In this document: positions 15,373 through 23,227 of the stretch, piece after piece
Layout of the letters: each line of letters begins with the position of its first letter
Numbering within the stretch: the first letter of the stretch is position 1
Assembly: GCA_019359745.1 (NCBI GenBank)
Contig: JAHHGT010000011.1
Location: 1-51,815 of the forward strand
Length of the DNA stretch: 51,815 nucleotides
From: Aphanothece saxicola GSE-SYN-MK-01-06B
GTDB taxonomy: Bacteria > Cyanobacteriota > Cyanobacteriia > PCC-6307 > Cyanobiaceae
Reading direction: 5' to 3'
Made by a program: the position numbers and the translations under genes
Notes under the pieces: generated by a model
What the model saw: the letters and a program-made list of their open reading frames with translations, nothing else
Databases searched by the model: none
What the model was told of the DNA's origin: nothing

Positions 15373-17142
15373 ATGAAACCCTTCCAGCAACTTCTGCTGG
15401 CGCCGGTGGCCCTTGGGCTGCTGTCGCCGCTGGCGGCGTCCGCCGGCGAAATCTCCCCCTCCCAGAGGGCTGAAATCTCCACCTACATGGAGCAGCAGGA
15501 CATCGATCGCTTCAAGGCCTGGGAAGCCCAGAACCAGGTGACAAGCGTCAACCAGTTTTCCGACGTCAAGCCCACCGACTGGGCTTTCCAGGCCCTTTCC
15601 AACTTGGTCGACCGCTACGGCTGCGTCGCCGGCTACCCGAACGGCACCTTCAAGGGCGGCCAGGCCATGACCCGCTACGAAGCGGCGGCCCTGCTGAATG
15701 CCTGCCTCGACCGGATCACCGAGGTGACCGACGAGCTCAAGCGCCTGATGGAGGAGTTCGAGAAGGAACTCGCCGTCCTGCGCGGCCGGGTGGATGGGCT
15801 GGAGGCCAAGGTGGGCGAGCTGGAAGCCACCCAGTTCTCCACCACCACCAAGCTGCAGGGTGAAGCCACCTTCGTGATCGGTGCCAACAGCTTTGGTGGC
15901 AACCAGAGCCTGCCGAACCCGGCGCCGGGTGTGCCGGCCGCTGCGGCCAACGCCTTCCCCGCCAACAACCGGCGCAACTGGGGCGCCACGGTGTTCAACT
16001 ACGACGTCCGCCTCAACTTCCTCACCAGCTTCACCGGCAAGGATCTGCTGTATACCCGCCTGCGCAGCGGCAATGCCAACAACAGCCCCTTTAATGGCAG
16101 CCCCTACAACCTGATGGCGCTGGACAAGCTCTCCTCGCCCACGGCCGGGGCCGACACCGTCTTCATTGATCGTCTTTACTACCGCTTCCCGATCGGTCGT
16201 GACGTTACCGCCATGATCGGTCCGAAGGCCCGGGCCACGGAATTCCTGGCGATCTCCCCCTGGTTCTACAAGTCGGAAATCCTCGACGTTTTCACCCTGC
16301 ATGGTGCCCCCGGTGCCTACAACAAGGCGACCGGGTCCACCTTCGGCCTGATGTGGAAGCAGAACGTCAAGAAGGGCAAGCCCTACTTTGCGATCTCCAC
16401 CGCCTACGTCGCCCCCGTTGCCGACAACGGCAACCCCAGTCAGGGCGGTCTGCTGAACGAGCGCAGCCGGGGCACCTGGACCACCCAGGCCGGTGTGGCC
16501 GGCAAGCAGTGGCGCTTCGCCTTCGCCTGGAGCTACGTCCAGTGCGGCCAGAACTTCCGCCGCGGCACCTCCTTCGCCCAGCCGGCGGTGGGCTGCACCA
16601 ACATCAACAACAACTTCCTGGGCTCGGAGAACTTCGGCACCAGTGCCGCCTACTCCAATAACTTCGCCACCACCTTCGCGTGGCAGCCCAAGAAGAGCGG
16701 CTGGATTCCCTCCATCAACCTGGGCTGGGGCTACAACGCCATGACGCAGCCCCAGTTGAATCCTCAGACCGCCCTGCTGCGTGTCGGAGCGACGTCGGTG
16801 CGGGTGCCGACGTTCGACACGGTCCCCACGTTCAACCAGTCGGCCAACCGCGGCGCCAGCCAGTCCTGGAGCGTCGGCCTGCAGTGGTCCGATGTGTTCG
16901 CCAAGGGCAATGAGGCCGGCATGGCGGTGGGACAGCCGGTGTTCACCACCTCGCTGCGCAACGGCGAAACACCCCAGGACGGCAACTTCGTCTGGGAATG
17001 GTGGTACAAGTTCCAGGTCACCGACAACATCAGCGTGACCCCGGCGCTCTTCTACCTGAGCCGCCCCAACGGCCAGTTCACCACCAACGGCCAGTCGAGC
17101 AGCGTGCTCGGCGGCCTGATCCAGACCCAGTTCAAGTTCTGA
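15373..17142 (+). CDS. SLH-OprB iron-uptake-type outer-membrane porin 3
   Basis: 589 residues. Signal peptide about 1-24 (MKPFQQLLLAP, cleaved near ASA/G), a longer linker than porins 1/2 (QRAEISTYMEQQDIDRF), SLH domain about 56-115, coiled-coil linker about 115-152 and a beta-barrel ending QTQFKF. The SLH and coiled-coil parts are nearly identical to porins 1/2 while the barrel is a different subtype. The first 170 codons match porin 4 almost exactly (one silent change seen, GTC against GTG near 15778), after which both drift. As for the other copies, the expected location is the outer membrane with the SLH domain bound to the wall. Substrate unknown. Confidence 0.93.
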   Translation: MKPFQQLLLAPVALGLLSPLAASAGEISPSQRAEISTYMEQQDIDRFKAWEAQNQVTSVNQFSDVKPTDWAFQALSNLVDRYGCVAGYPNGTFKGGQAMTRYEAAALLNACLDRITEVTDELKRLMEEFEKELAVLRGRVDGLEAKVGELEATQFSTTTKLQGEATFVIGANSFGGNQSLPNPAPGVPAAAANAFPANNRRNWGATVFNYDVRLNFLTSFTGKDLLYTRLRSGNANNSPFNGSPYNLMALDKLSSPTAGADTVFIDRLYYRFPIGRDVTAMIGPKARATEFLAISPWFYKSEILDVFTLHGAPGAYNKATGSTFGLMWKQNVKKGKPYFAISTAYVAPVADNGNPSQGGLLNERSRGTWTTQAGVAGKQWRFAFAWSYVQCGQNFRRGTSFAQPAVGCTNINNNFLGSENFGTSAAYSNNFATTFAWQPKKSGWIPSINLGWGYNAMTQPQLNPQTALLRVGATSVRVPTFDTVPTFNQSANRGASQSWSVGLQWSDVFAKGNEAGMAVGQPVFTTSLRNGETPQDGNFVWEWWYKFQVTDNISVTPALFYLSRPNGQFTTNGQSSSVLGGLIQTQFKF

Positions 17143-17158
17143 GCCTTCCGCTCAGCCT

Positions 17159-17167
17159 TCCTCACAC
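17159..17167 (+). other. TCCTCACAC element in porin 3 3' region
   Basis: TCCTCACAC is the exact reverse complement of the leader motif GTGTGAGGA carried by all four porins, and equals nine bases of the conserved Yfr1 core. It sits 17 bases after the stop codon, inside a short CA-rich run and before the terminator. Confidence 0.5.
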
Positions 17168-17172
17168 ACACA

Positions 17173-17224
17173 CCCCCCCCTCCGCTCTCCGCCAACGGGG
17201 GGCTTTTTCATGCCCCCCGTTGGC
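17173..17224 (+). terminator. Terminator region after porin 3 with two alternative hairpins
   Basis: CCCCCC near 17173-17180 can pair with GGGGGG at 17197-17202, followed by CTTTTT, giving an ordinary intrinsic terminator. Alternatively GCCAACGGGGGGC (17191-17203) pairs perfectly over 13 bp with GCCCCCCGTTGGC (17212-17224), putting the T-run in the loop. The two folds exclude each other. Confidence 0.75.
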
Positions 17225-17300
17225 GGCCCACCCGGGCGTCCCATGTCAGCTGCAATACCAGCCCGTGTGCTGCGGCCTTTGAGCCGGGCCGCTGGATTCC

Positions 17301-17354
17301 TATACCTTTGCGCCGTCCCCTTAGCGGGGATTCCTCTTTTTGGTGTGAGGACCA
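17301..17354 (+). promoter_or_regulatory. Porin 4 promoter and leader with GTGTGAGGA
   Basis: TATACCT (17301-17307) as probable -10, hairpin TCCCC-TTAGC-GGGGA (17316-17330), TTCCTCTTTTTG and GTGTGAGGA (17343-17351), 3 bases before ATG 17355. Compared with porin 3 the loop differs (TTAGC against TGCG) but both stem arms are kept. Confidence 0.65.
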
Positions 17355-19124
17355 ATGAAACCCTTCCAGCAACTTCTGCTGGCGCCGGTGGCCCTTGGGC
17401 TGCTGTCGCCGCTGGCGGCGTCCGCCGGCGAAATCTCCCCCTCCCAGAGGGCTGAAATCTCCACCTACATGGAGCAGCAGGACATCGATCGCTTCAAGGC
17501 CTGGGAAGCCCAGAACCAGGTGACAAGCGTCAACCAGTTTTCCGACGTCAAGCCCACCGACTGGGCTTTCCAGGCCCTTTCCAACTTGGTCGACCGCTAC
17601 GGCTGCGTCGCCGGCTACCCGAACGGCACCTTCAAGGGCGGCCAGGCCATGACCCGCTACGAAGCGGCGGCCCTGCTGAATGCCTGCCTCGACCGGATCA
17701 CCGAGGTGACCGACGAGCTCAAGCGCCTGATGGAGGAGTTCGAGAAGGAACTCGCCGTGCTGCGCGGCCGGGTGGATGGGCTGGAGGCCAAGGTGGGCGA
17801 GCTGGAAGCCACCCAGTTCTCCACCACCACCAAGCTCCAGGGTGATGCGGTCTTCGTGATCGGCTCCAACAGCTTCGGTGGCAACCAGGGCCTGCGGAAC
17901 CCGGCTGTCGGTGTGCCGGCCGGTGCGGCCAACGCCTTCCCCGCCAACAACCGCCGCAACTGGGGCGCCACGGTCTTCAACTACGACCTGCGCCTCAACT
18001 TCCTCACCAGCTTCACCGGTAAGGACCTGCTCTACACCCGTCTGCGCAGCGGCAACTTCAACAACAGCCCCTTTGGCGGCCAGCCTTACAACCTGATGGC
18101 GCTGGATCGCGCCTTCTCCCCCGTCGGTGGTGCTGACGTCGTCAACATCGACCGTCTCTACTACCGCTTCCCGATCGGCCGTGACTTCACCGCCCTGGTT
18201 GGTGCCCGGGCCCGGAACACCGAGTTCCTGGCGATCACGCCCTGGTTCTACAACGGCGGCATCCTCGACGTCTTCACGCTGCACGGTGCCCCTGGCACCT
18301 ACAACAAGGCCACCGGTTCCACCTTCGGCCTGATGTGGAAGCAGAACGTCAAGAAGGGCAAGCCCTACTTTGCGATCTCCACCGCCTACGTCGCCCCCAA
18401 CGGCGACAACGGCAACCCCAACCAGGGGGGCCTGCTGAACGAGCGCAGCCGTGGCACCTGGACCACCCAGGCCGGTTTCGCCGGCAAGCAGTGGCGCTTC
18501 GCCTTCGCCTGGAGCTACGTCCAGTGCGGCCAGAACTTCCGCCGCGGCACCTCCTTCGCCCAGCCGGCGGTTGACTGCACCAACATCAACAACAACTTCC
18601 TGGGTTCGGAGAACTTCGGCACCAGTGCCGCCTACTCCAATAACTTCGCCACCACCTTTGCGTGGCAGCCCAAGAAGAGCGGCTGGATCCCCTCCATCAA
18701 CCTGGGCTGGGGTTACAACGCCATGACCCAACCTGAGCTGAATCCCCAGACCACCCTCATCGGCAGAGGAGCAACCGCGGTGCGGGTGCCGACGTTCAAC
18801 ACGGTCCCGACGTTCAACCAGTCGGCCAACCGCGGCGCCAGCCAGTCCTGGAGTGTCGGTCTGCAGTGGTCCGACGCTTTCATCAAGGGCAATGCCCTCG
18901 GCATGGCCGTCGGCCAGCCGGTGTTCACCACCTCGCTGCGCAACGGCCAGACACCCCAGGACGGCAACTTCGTCTGGGAGTGGTGGTATCGGTTCCAGGT
19001 CACCGACAACATCAGCGTGACCCCGGCCCTCTTCTACCTGAGCCGCCCCAACGGCCAGTTCACCACCATCGGCCAGTCGAGCAGCGTGCTCGGCGGCCTG
19101 ATCCAGACCCAGTTCAAGTTCTGA
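17355..19124 (+). CDS. SLH-OprB iron-uptake-type outer-membrane porin 4
   Basis: 589 residues, the same architecture as porin 3: signal peptide, SLH domain about 56-115, coiled-coil linker, OprB-type barrel, terminal FKF. It is collinear with porin 3 without large gaps, and near-identical blocks alternate with blocks of substitutions (for example residues 160-200 and 250-310). The last of the array, with its own leader and terminator. Separate promoters and terminators for all four copies imply individually tunable expression under a common RNA control signal. Som-type porins are the major outer-membrane proteins of cyanobacteria. Confidence 0.93.
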   Translation: MKPFQQLLLAPVALGLLSPLAASAGEISPSQRAEISTYMEQQDIDRFKAWEAQNQVTSVNQFSDVKPTDWAFQALSNLVDRYGCVAGYPNGTFKGGQAMTRYEAAALLNACLDRITEVTDELKRLMEEFEKELAVLRGRVDGLEAKVGELEATQFSTTTKLQGDAVFVIGSNSFGGNQGLRNPAVGVPAGAANAFPANNRRNWGATVFNYDLRLNFLTSFTGKDLLYTRLRSGNFNNSPFGGQPYNLMALDRAFSPVGGADVVNIDRLYYRFPIGRDFTALVGARARNTEFLAITPWFYNGGILDVFTLHGAPGTYNKATGSTFGLMWKQNVKKGKPYFAISTAYVAPNGDNGNPNQGGLLNERSRGTWTTQAGFAGKQWRFAFAWSYVQCGQNFRRGTSFAQPAVDCTNINNNFLGSENFGTSAAYSNNFATTFAWQPKKSGWIPSINLGWGYNAMTQPELNPQTTLIGRGATAVRVPTFNTVPTFNQSANRGASQSWSVGLQWSDAFIKGNALGMAVGQPVFTTSLRNGQTPQDGNFVWEWWYRFQVTDNISVTPALFYLSRPNGQFTTIGQSSSVLGGLIQTQFKF

Positions 19125-19178
19125 GTCTCCGGGTCCCCTCCAGGTTCCCTGGCTGGGGCGCTCCTTCCTCCTCACCCT

Positions 19179-19186
19179 TCCTCACA
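19179..19186 (+). other. TCCTCACA element in porin 4 3' region
   Basis: TCCTCACA, eight of the nine bases complementary to the leader GTGTGAGGA, lies 54 bases after the stop and 10 bases before the terminator stem, within a CT-rich stretch. The flanks differ from those of porins 1-3. Confidence 0.4.
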
Positions 19187-19195
19187 ACCCCCCCT

Positions 19196-19221
19196 GCCCC
19201 CCCTTTCGAGGGGGGCTTTTT
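19196..19221 (+). terminator. Intrinsic terminator after porin 4
   Basis: GCCCCCC-CTTTCGA-GGGGGGC (19196-19216) followed by TTTTT. A 7-bp all-GC stem. Confidence 0.93.
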
Positions 19222-19280
19222 CATGGGCTCCAACCAGCTGACCCATCGGCGATGCTGGTTCCAGACGGCGCTTCCCGCGC

Positions 19281-19976
19281 ATGGCCAGGACCCCAGCCGA
19301 CCACTACGCCACCCTCGGGGTTCCCCCCGGGGCCACCACCGCCGAGATCAAGGCCGCCTACCGCGCCCTCGTCAAGCAGCATCACCCGGATGCCGGTGGC
19401 GATCAGCGCACGATCCTGGCCCTCAATGCGGCCTGGGAAGTGCTCAGGGACGGCGACCGCCGCCGCCATTACGACCATGGGGCCGGCGTTGGCATGCCGG
19501 CACGCACCGCCGCAGGGGGAGGCGGGACGGCCAAGGGGGCAGCGGCGGGCCGCCATCGTGGCGCTGGGGCGGCCAGCGATGAGGAGCTGCTGGGCTGGCT
19601 CCAGCAGGTGTACGTGCCGATCGACCGGCTGATCGGCCAGGTGATCAATCCCTTTCCGGCCCAGTTGCGCTCCCTGGCGGCCGATCCCTACGACGACGAC
19701 CTGATGGAGGCGTTCTGCGCCTTCCTTGAGCAGAGCCGCTCGCGGATGGAGAAGGTGGAGGCGCTTTATCGTTCCCGGGCCTGCCCGGCGGCGGCGAGGG
19801 GGTTCGGCCTCAGCCTCTACCACTGCCTCAGCCAGGTTCAGGATGCCCTGGTGGAGCTGGAGCGCTACACCATGGGCTATGTGGACAGCTACCTCCATGA
19901 CGGCAAGGAGATGCTGCGCGAAGCCAGGCTGCGCCGCAGCCGGCTGAAGGAAGAACGGCGCCGGGTGGAGCTCTAG
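19281..19976 (+). CDS. J-domain (DnaJ-like) protein
   Basis: 231 residues. Residues 5-70 form a J domain: YATLGVPPGATTAEIKAAYR, HPD at 35-37 and a helix IV DGDRRRHYDH. The HPD loop stimulates DnaK ATPase. After a Gly/Ala-rich linker, residues 90-231 are a helical domain I do not recognise, ending in basic KEERRRVEL; no zinc finger or substrate-binding barrel of true DnaJ is present. It is therefore a specialised co-chaperone that delivers an unknown client. The TAG at 19974-19976 overlaps the oppositely oriented ndhO stop in the shared sequence CTAG. Confidence 0.85.
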   Translation: MARTPADHYATLGVPPGATTAEIKAAYRALVKQHHPDAGGDQRTILALNAAWEVLRDGDRRRHYDHGAGVGMPARTAAGGGGTAKGAAAGRHRGAGAASDEELLGWLQQVYVPIDRLIGQVINPFPAQLRSLAADPYDDDLMEAFCAFLEQSRSRMEKVEALYRSRACPAAARGFGLSLYHCLSQVQDALVELERYTMGYVDSYLHDGKEMLREARLRRSRLKEERRRVEL

Positions 19977-20218
19977 GCGGCGGGCATCGCCTCAAGCTGG
20001 TCGAGCCGCAGCCACACGTCCGGCACGGGCCGGCGCCAGCGCAGCTGGGCGTAATTCCCCTGGATGGTGAGAATCTCCCCGGGCCCCTCAAACAGGTAGC
20101 CAGGGGCCACCGGATCACTGGCGCCAGCCTCCAGGCTGTTGGTGTAGGCCGTTCTGTTCACCCTCACCAGGGCGCCCTTCTTGAGGCCCGGGGCAGCGGT
20201 GGGCGCGGAGTCAACCAT
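19973..20218 (-). CDS. ndhO: NAD(P)H-quinone oxidoreductase subunit O
   Basis: 81 residues from ATG 20218. The KKGALVRVNR start, YLFEGPGEIL centre and ending VWLRLDQLEAMPA match NdhO, a small peripheral subunit of the cyanobacterial and plastid NDH-1 complex in the thylakoid membrane, which runs cyclic electron flow and respiration. Length fits the family (about 70-80). It is monocistronic as far as can be seen, convergent with the J-domain gene, sharing CTAG at the stops. The longer frame reaching 20518 is shadow. Confidence 0.92.
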   Translation of the reverse strand: MVDSAPTAAPGLKKGALVRVNRTAYTNSLEAGASDPVAPGYLFEGPGEILTIQGNYAQLRWRRPVPDVWLRLDQLEAMPAA

Positions 20219-20294
20219 CTTGCGGAGGAACGGTCGGCCCAGGTTAGGGCCGCCGGAACCTAACCTCGGCACAGGACTCCGATGACCCGTGGGC

Positions 20295-21230
20295 ATGCGC
20301 TTGCTTCTGCTCGGATGCACGGGTTTCGTCGGCCGGGAGCTGGTGCCGTTCCTGCTCAACCTCGGCCACCAGGTCACCCTGGTGAGCCGCCGTCCTCGGC
20401 CTGACAGCGAGGCGGCCGATCCAAGGATCACCAATCTCTGCTTCGATCTGGCCGAACCAGCCAGCTGGAGCCAGCCCCCCTTGCTCGAGGCTCTGGCAGC
20501 GGCCGATGGAGTGGTCAACCTGGCCGGGGAGTCGATCGCCGACCAGCGCTGGACCCCCGCCTACCGCCAGCGGCTGCTCGACAGCCGTCTGGTCACCACG
20601 ACACAGCTGGTGCGGGCGATGGCGAACCTGGCCAAGCCTCCCTCGGTGCTGGTGAGCGGATCGGCTGTGGGGTATTACGGCACCAGCCTGGACGGGTGCT
20701 TCACGGAGGCCAGCCCGCCGGGCGACGATTTCCTCGGCCGACTCTGCGCCCGCTGGGAAGCCGCCACCCAGGTCGCCCCCGAAGCCTGCCGTGTTGTGGT
20801 GCTGCGGATCGGCATCGTCCTCGGCCCCGACGGCGGCGCCCTCGGCAAGATGCTGCCTGTGTTCCGGGCCGGCTTCGGCGGGCCGGTGGGCAGCGGCCAG
20901 CAGTGGATGAGCTGGATCCAGCGCCACGATCTCTGTCGGTTGATCGCCACCGCCCTGGAGGATGGGAGCTACGCCGGCCCCTACAACGCCGTGGCCCCCG
21001 AGCCCACCCGGATGGCGATCTTCGCCTCCACCCTGGGCCGTGTGCTCGGCCGGCCCAGCCTGCTGCCCGTGCCGGGCCCCCTGCTGCAGCTGCTGCTCGG
21101 TGATGGCGCCAAGGTGGTGCTCGAAGGGCAGCAGGTGAAGCCTGAGCGGCTGGTCGCCCAGGGCTTCCACTTCCAGTTCACCGACCTCAGCGCTGCCCTC
21201 GCCGCTGCCACCAGCCCAGAGCGCCGCTGA
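20295..21230 (+). CDS. TIGR01777-family NAD-dependent epimerase-like protein
   Basis: 311 residues from ATG 20295; a GTG at 20289 would add two residues. Rossmann motif GCTGFVG at 8-14, VVNLAGESI near 75, SGSAVGYYG in mid-protein and a C-terminal DUF1731-like end (QQVKPERLVAQGFHFQF). This is the extended SDR subgroup TIGR01777/YfcH (plant GC1/SulA homologue), with a role proposed in cell division of some organisms, but with no defined substrate. Catalytic Tyr is in the YYG motif. The 3' end overlaps the convergent small membrane protein gene by 44 bases. Confidence 0.88.
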   Translation: MRLLLLGCTGFVGRELVPFLLNLGHQVTLVSRRPRPDSEAADPRITNLCFDLAEPASWSQPPLLEALAAADGVVNLAGESIADQRWTPAYRQRLLDSRLVTTTQLVRAMANLAKPPSVLVSGSAVGYYGTSLDGCFTEASPPGDDFLGRLCARWEAATQVAPEACRVVVLRIGIVLGPDGGALGKMLPVFRAGFGGPVGSGQQWMSWIQRHDLCRLIATALEDGSYAGPYNAVAPEPTRMAIFASTLGRVLGRPSLLPVPGPLLQLLLGDGAKVVLEGQQVKPERLVAQGFHFQFTDLSAALAAATSPERR

Positions 21231-21447
21231 GCAGCGCCGCCGCCATCAGCAGGCCGATGGCTGGGGTGAACAGCGGTTGCCACAGCTGCTGGAAAAGCTC
21301 CAGGGGGGCGTCCAGCTGCTGACCATGCAGCACCACCGCCACCGCGAAGAAGAGGGCGCCGGCCAGCACGAGAAACACGTCGGCCACCAGCACGATGTCG
21401 AGAACGCGGCGCAGCTGGGCGGCGGGGCCCGTGGCGGGGGTGCTCAT
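21187..21447 (-). CDS. Small two-span membrane protein, function unknown
   Basis: 86 residues with two hydrophobic segments, about 17-41 (IVLVADVFLVLAGALFF) and 59-77 (FTPAIGLLMAAALLSGAL), separated by a polar HGQQLDAPLELFQQLW stretch and ended by RRGQR. No family is recognised. It overlaps the end of the TIGR01777 gene tail to tail by 44 bases and reads away from the LpxB-like gene. The hydropathy makes a real protein likely. Confidence 0.6.
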   Translation of the reverse strand: MSTPATGPAAQLRRVLDIVLVADVFLVLAGALFFAVAVVLHGQQLDAPLELFQQLWQPLFTPAIGLLMAAALLSGALGWWQRRGQR

Positions 21448-21515
21448 GCCGTTGGGGTGAGCCGGGAGGGGGCGGGAATCCCGGGTGTGCCCAAACCTAA
21501 ACTCGACCGGACTTG

Positions 21516-22742
21516 GTGTCCCGTGTGCCCCTTTCCCCCGCTCCCAGGATCCTGCTGATCAGCAACGGTCATGGGGAGGATCTCAATGGGGGGTTGATTG
21601 CGGACGGTCTGCGCCAGTGTTCGCCCGGGCTGGAACTGGCGGCTTTGCCGATCGTCGGCGACGGCTCGGCCTACGGACGCCGGGGCCTGCCGCTCCTGTT
21701 CCAGGGCCGCACCCTGCCGTCCGGAGGCATGGTGTACCAGGGCCTCAACATCTGGAAGGATCTGGCGGCCGGCTGGTTGCAGCAGAGCCTGGCCCAGCTC
21801 TGGACGGCCTGGCGCCAGGGACGCCACTACGACCTCGTGGTCAGCATCGGCGACCATGTCCCGCTGATCTTCGCCCTGCTCACCGGGCGCCCGACGGTGG
21901 TGTTCCTGGTTTCCACGTCGAGCTTTTACGAGGGCCGGCTGCGGCTATCGGCCCTCACCCGCTGGTGCTGCCGCCGCCGGCGGGTACGGGTGGTGCTGAC
22001 CCGCGATGCCTTCAGCGCCCGCGACCTTCAGGACCAGGGCCTGGCCAAGGCCCTGTTTCGCGGCTACCCGATCATGGACATGCCCGCCCCTGACCCTGGC
22101 CAGGTGGCCCGCCAGGAGGGCACCCGCACGTTGGCGCTGGTGCCTGGCAGCCGCTTCCCGGAGGCCCTGCACAACCTCGTTCTGATGTTGCGTCTCTGCA
22201 GCCAGCTGGGGGGTCTGGTCGGAGATGGCCGCTGGCGCTTCTTCGTCGCCGTGGTGGAGAGCCCCCACTGGCGGGAACTGGAACCCCTGGCGGCGTCGAT
22301 CGGCTGGCAACTGGATCCTGCCGATGGGGTGCTGCGCTCCGCCGCCGGCGCCCTGGAGGTGCGGCTGCTTCCGGGCGCCCTGGCGTCGATCCTGGCCGCC
22401 AGTGATCTGGTGGTGGGCATGGCCGGCACCGCCGTGGAGCAGGCGGTGGGGTTCGGCCGGCCGGTGGTCCAGCTGGTGGGACGCGGTCCCCAGTTCAGCT
22501 ATGCCTTTGCCGAATCCCAGATGCGGCTGCTGGGTCCCACGGTCCACACCGTCGGGCGGAGGCCCGCCGACGGCGGCGAACTCGAGGAAGCCGCCGCCCT
22601 GATCCTGCGCCTGCTGGCCGATGGCGAGCTGCCGGCGCGCTGTGCGCAGGCGGCCCTGGAGCGGGTCGGGCCTCCGGGGGGCTCGCGGCGGATCGCTGAA
22701 ACCGTGCTCGGGACCCTCGCCGAGGGCCGGTCGCTCAGCTGA
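21516..22742 (+). CDS. Lipid-A-disaccharide synthase-related protein (TIGR03492-like)
   Basis: 408 residues from GTG 21516; TTG 21513 and GTG 21525 are alternatives. SNGHGEDLNG near the N terminus, PGSRFPEA in the centre and MAGTAVEQAVGFGRPVVQLVGRGPQF near residue 310 are typical of the cyanobacterial LpxB-like family with a GT-B fold. The true LpxB acts on UDP-diacylglucosamine. This paralogue group is found in cyanobacteria and plants' ancestors and its substrate is not established. It overlaps the convergent TPR gene by 8 bases. Confidence 0.82.
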   Translation: MSRVPLSPAPRILLISNGHGEDLNGGLIADGLRQCSPGLELAALPIVGDGSAYGRRGLPLLFQGRTLPSGGMVYQGLNIWKDLAAGWLQQSLAQLWTAWRQGRHYDLVVSIGDHVPLIFALLTGRPTVVFLVSTSSFYEGRLRLSALTRWCCRRRRVRVVLTRDAFSARDLQDQGLAKALFRGYPIMDMPAPDPGQVARQEGTRTLALVPGSRFPEALHNLVLMLRLCSQLGGLVGDGRWRFFVAVVESPHWRELEPLAASIGWQLDPADGVLRSAAGALEVRLLPGALASILAASDLVVGMAGTAVEQAVGFGRPVVQLVGRGPQFSYAFAESQMRLLGPTVHTVGRRPADGGELEEAAALILRLLADGELPARCAQAALERVGPPGGSRRIAETVLGTLAEGRSLS

Positions 22743-23151
22743 GCCAGGCCTTCACCTTCTCCAGGGCCTGCCAGCCCGGCCGGCGCTGCAGGCCATCGGC
22801 GATCGAGCCCTGCAGTTCGCCCGCCAGTTCGGGGGCCATCAGCATCACGCGCTTCACCACGTCGATGTGCTCCCTCACCCCCTTGGCGCCGGTCTCCAGC
22901 ATCGCCACGCTCAGGTTGATGCGGGCCTGGGGGTCCTGGGGATTGAGTTTGACCGCATGGCGGGCCGAGGGCAGCGCCGCCTGGGGCTGGTCCAGCAGCA
23001 GCTGCAACCAGGCCAGGCAGGTCCAGCCCGCCGACTGGCGCGGCTCCTGGGCCGTGATCTGCAGGAACTCATCGATCAGGTCTTCGGGTGCTGCCCCCTG
23101 CTGGTAGCGGGCGATGGCCTGGTCGAAGCGGGAGTCCTGCTGGGCCGTCAT
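22735..23151 (-). CDS. TPR-repeat protein
   Basis: 138 residues, all helical. At least two TPR-like units are visible: GWTCLAWLQLLLDQPQAALPSARHAVK-type and LNPQDPQARINLSVAML. No signal peptide or membrane span. Small soluble TPR proteins act as protein-protein adaptors; no partner is indicated. Lies downstream of and on the same strand as the A-type Fe-S carrier gene (gap 76 bases), so co-transcription is possible. Confidence 0.75.
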   Translation of the reverse strand: MTAQQDSRFDQAIARYQQGAAPEDLIDEFLQITAQEPRQSAGWTCLAWLQLLLDQPQAALPSARHAVKLNPQDPQARINLSVAMLETGAKGVREHIDVVKRVMLMAPELAGELQGSIADGLQRRPGWQALEKVKAWLS

Positions 23152-23227
23152 GGCGGCGGGGGGTGGCTGGGTGGGGTTCGTCAGACTCCCATGCCGCGGG
23201 GCCGTGGCGCCACCGGCGGGCCCGGGC

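Noticed and set aside
17161..17180. CA/C simple repeat after porin 3 as a separate repeat element
   Set aside because: Very short; better explained as part of the 3' element and terminator stem.
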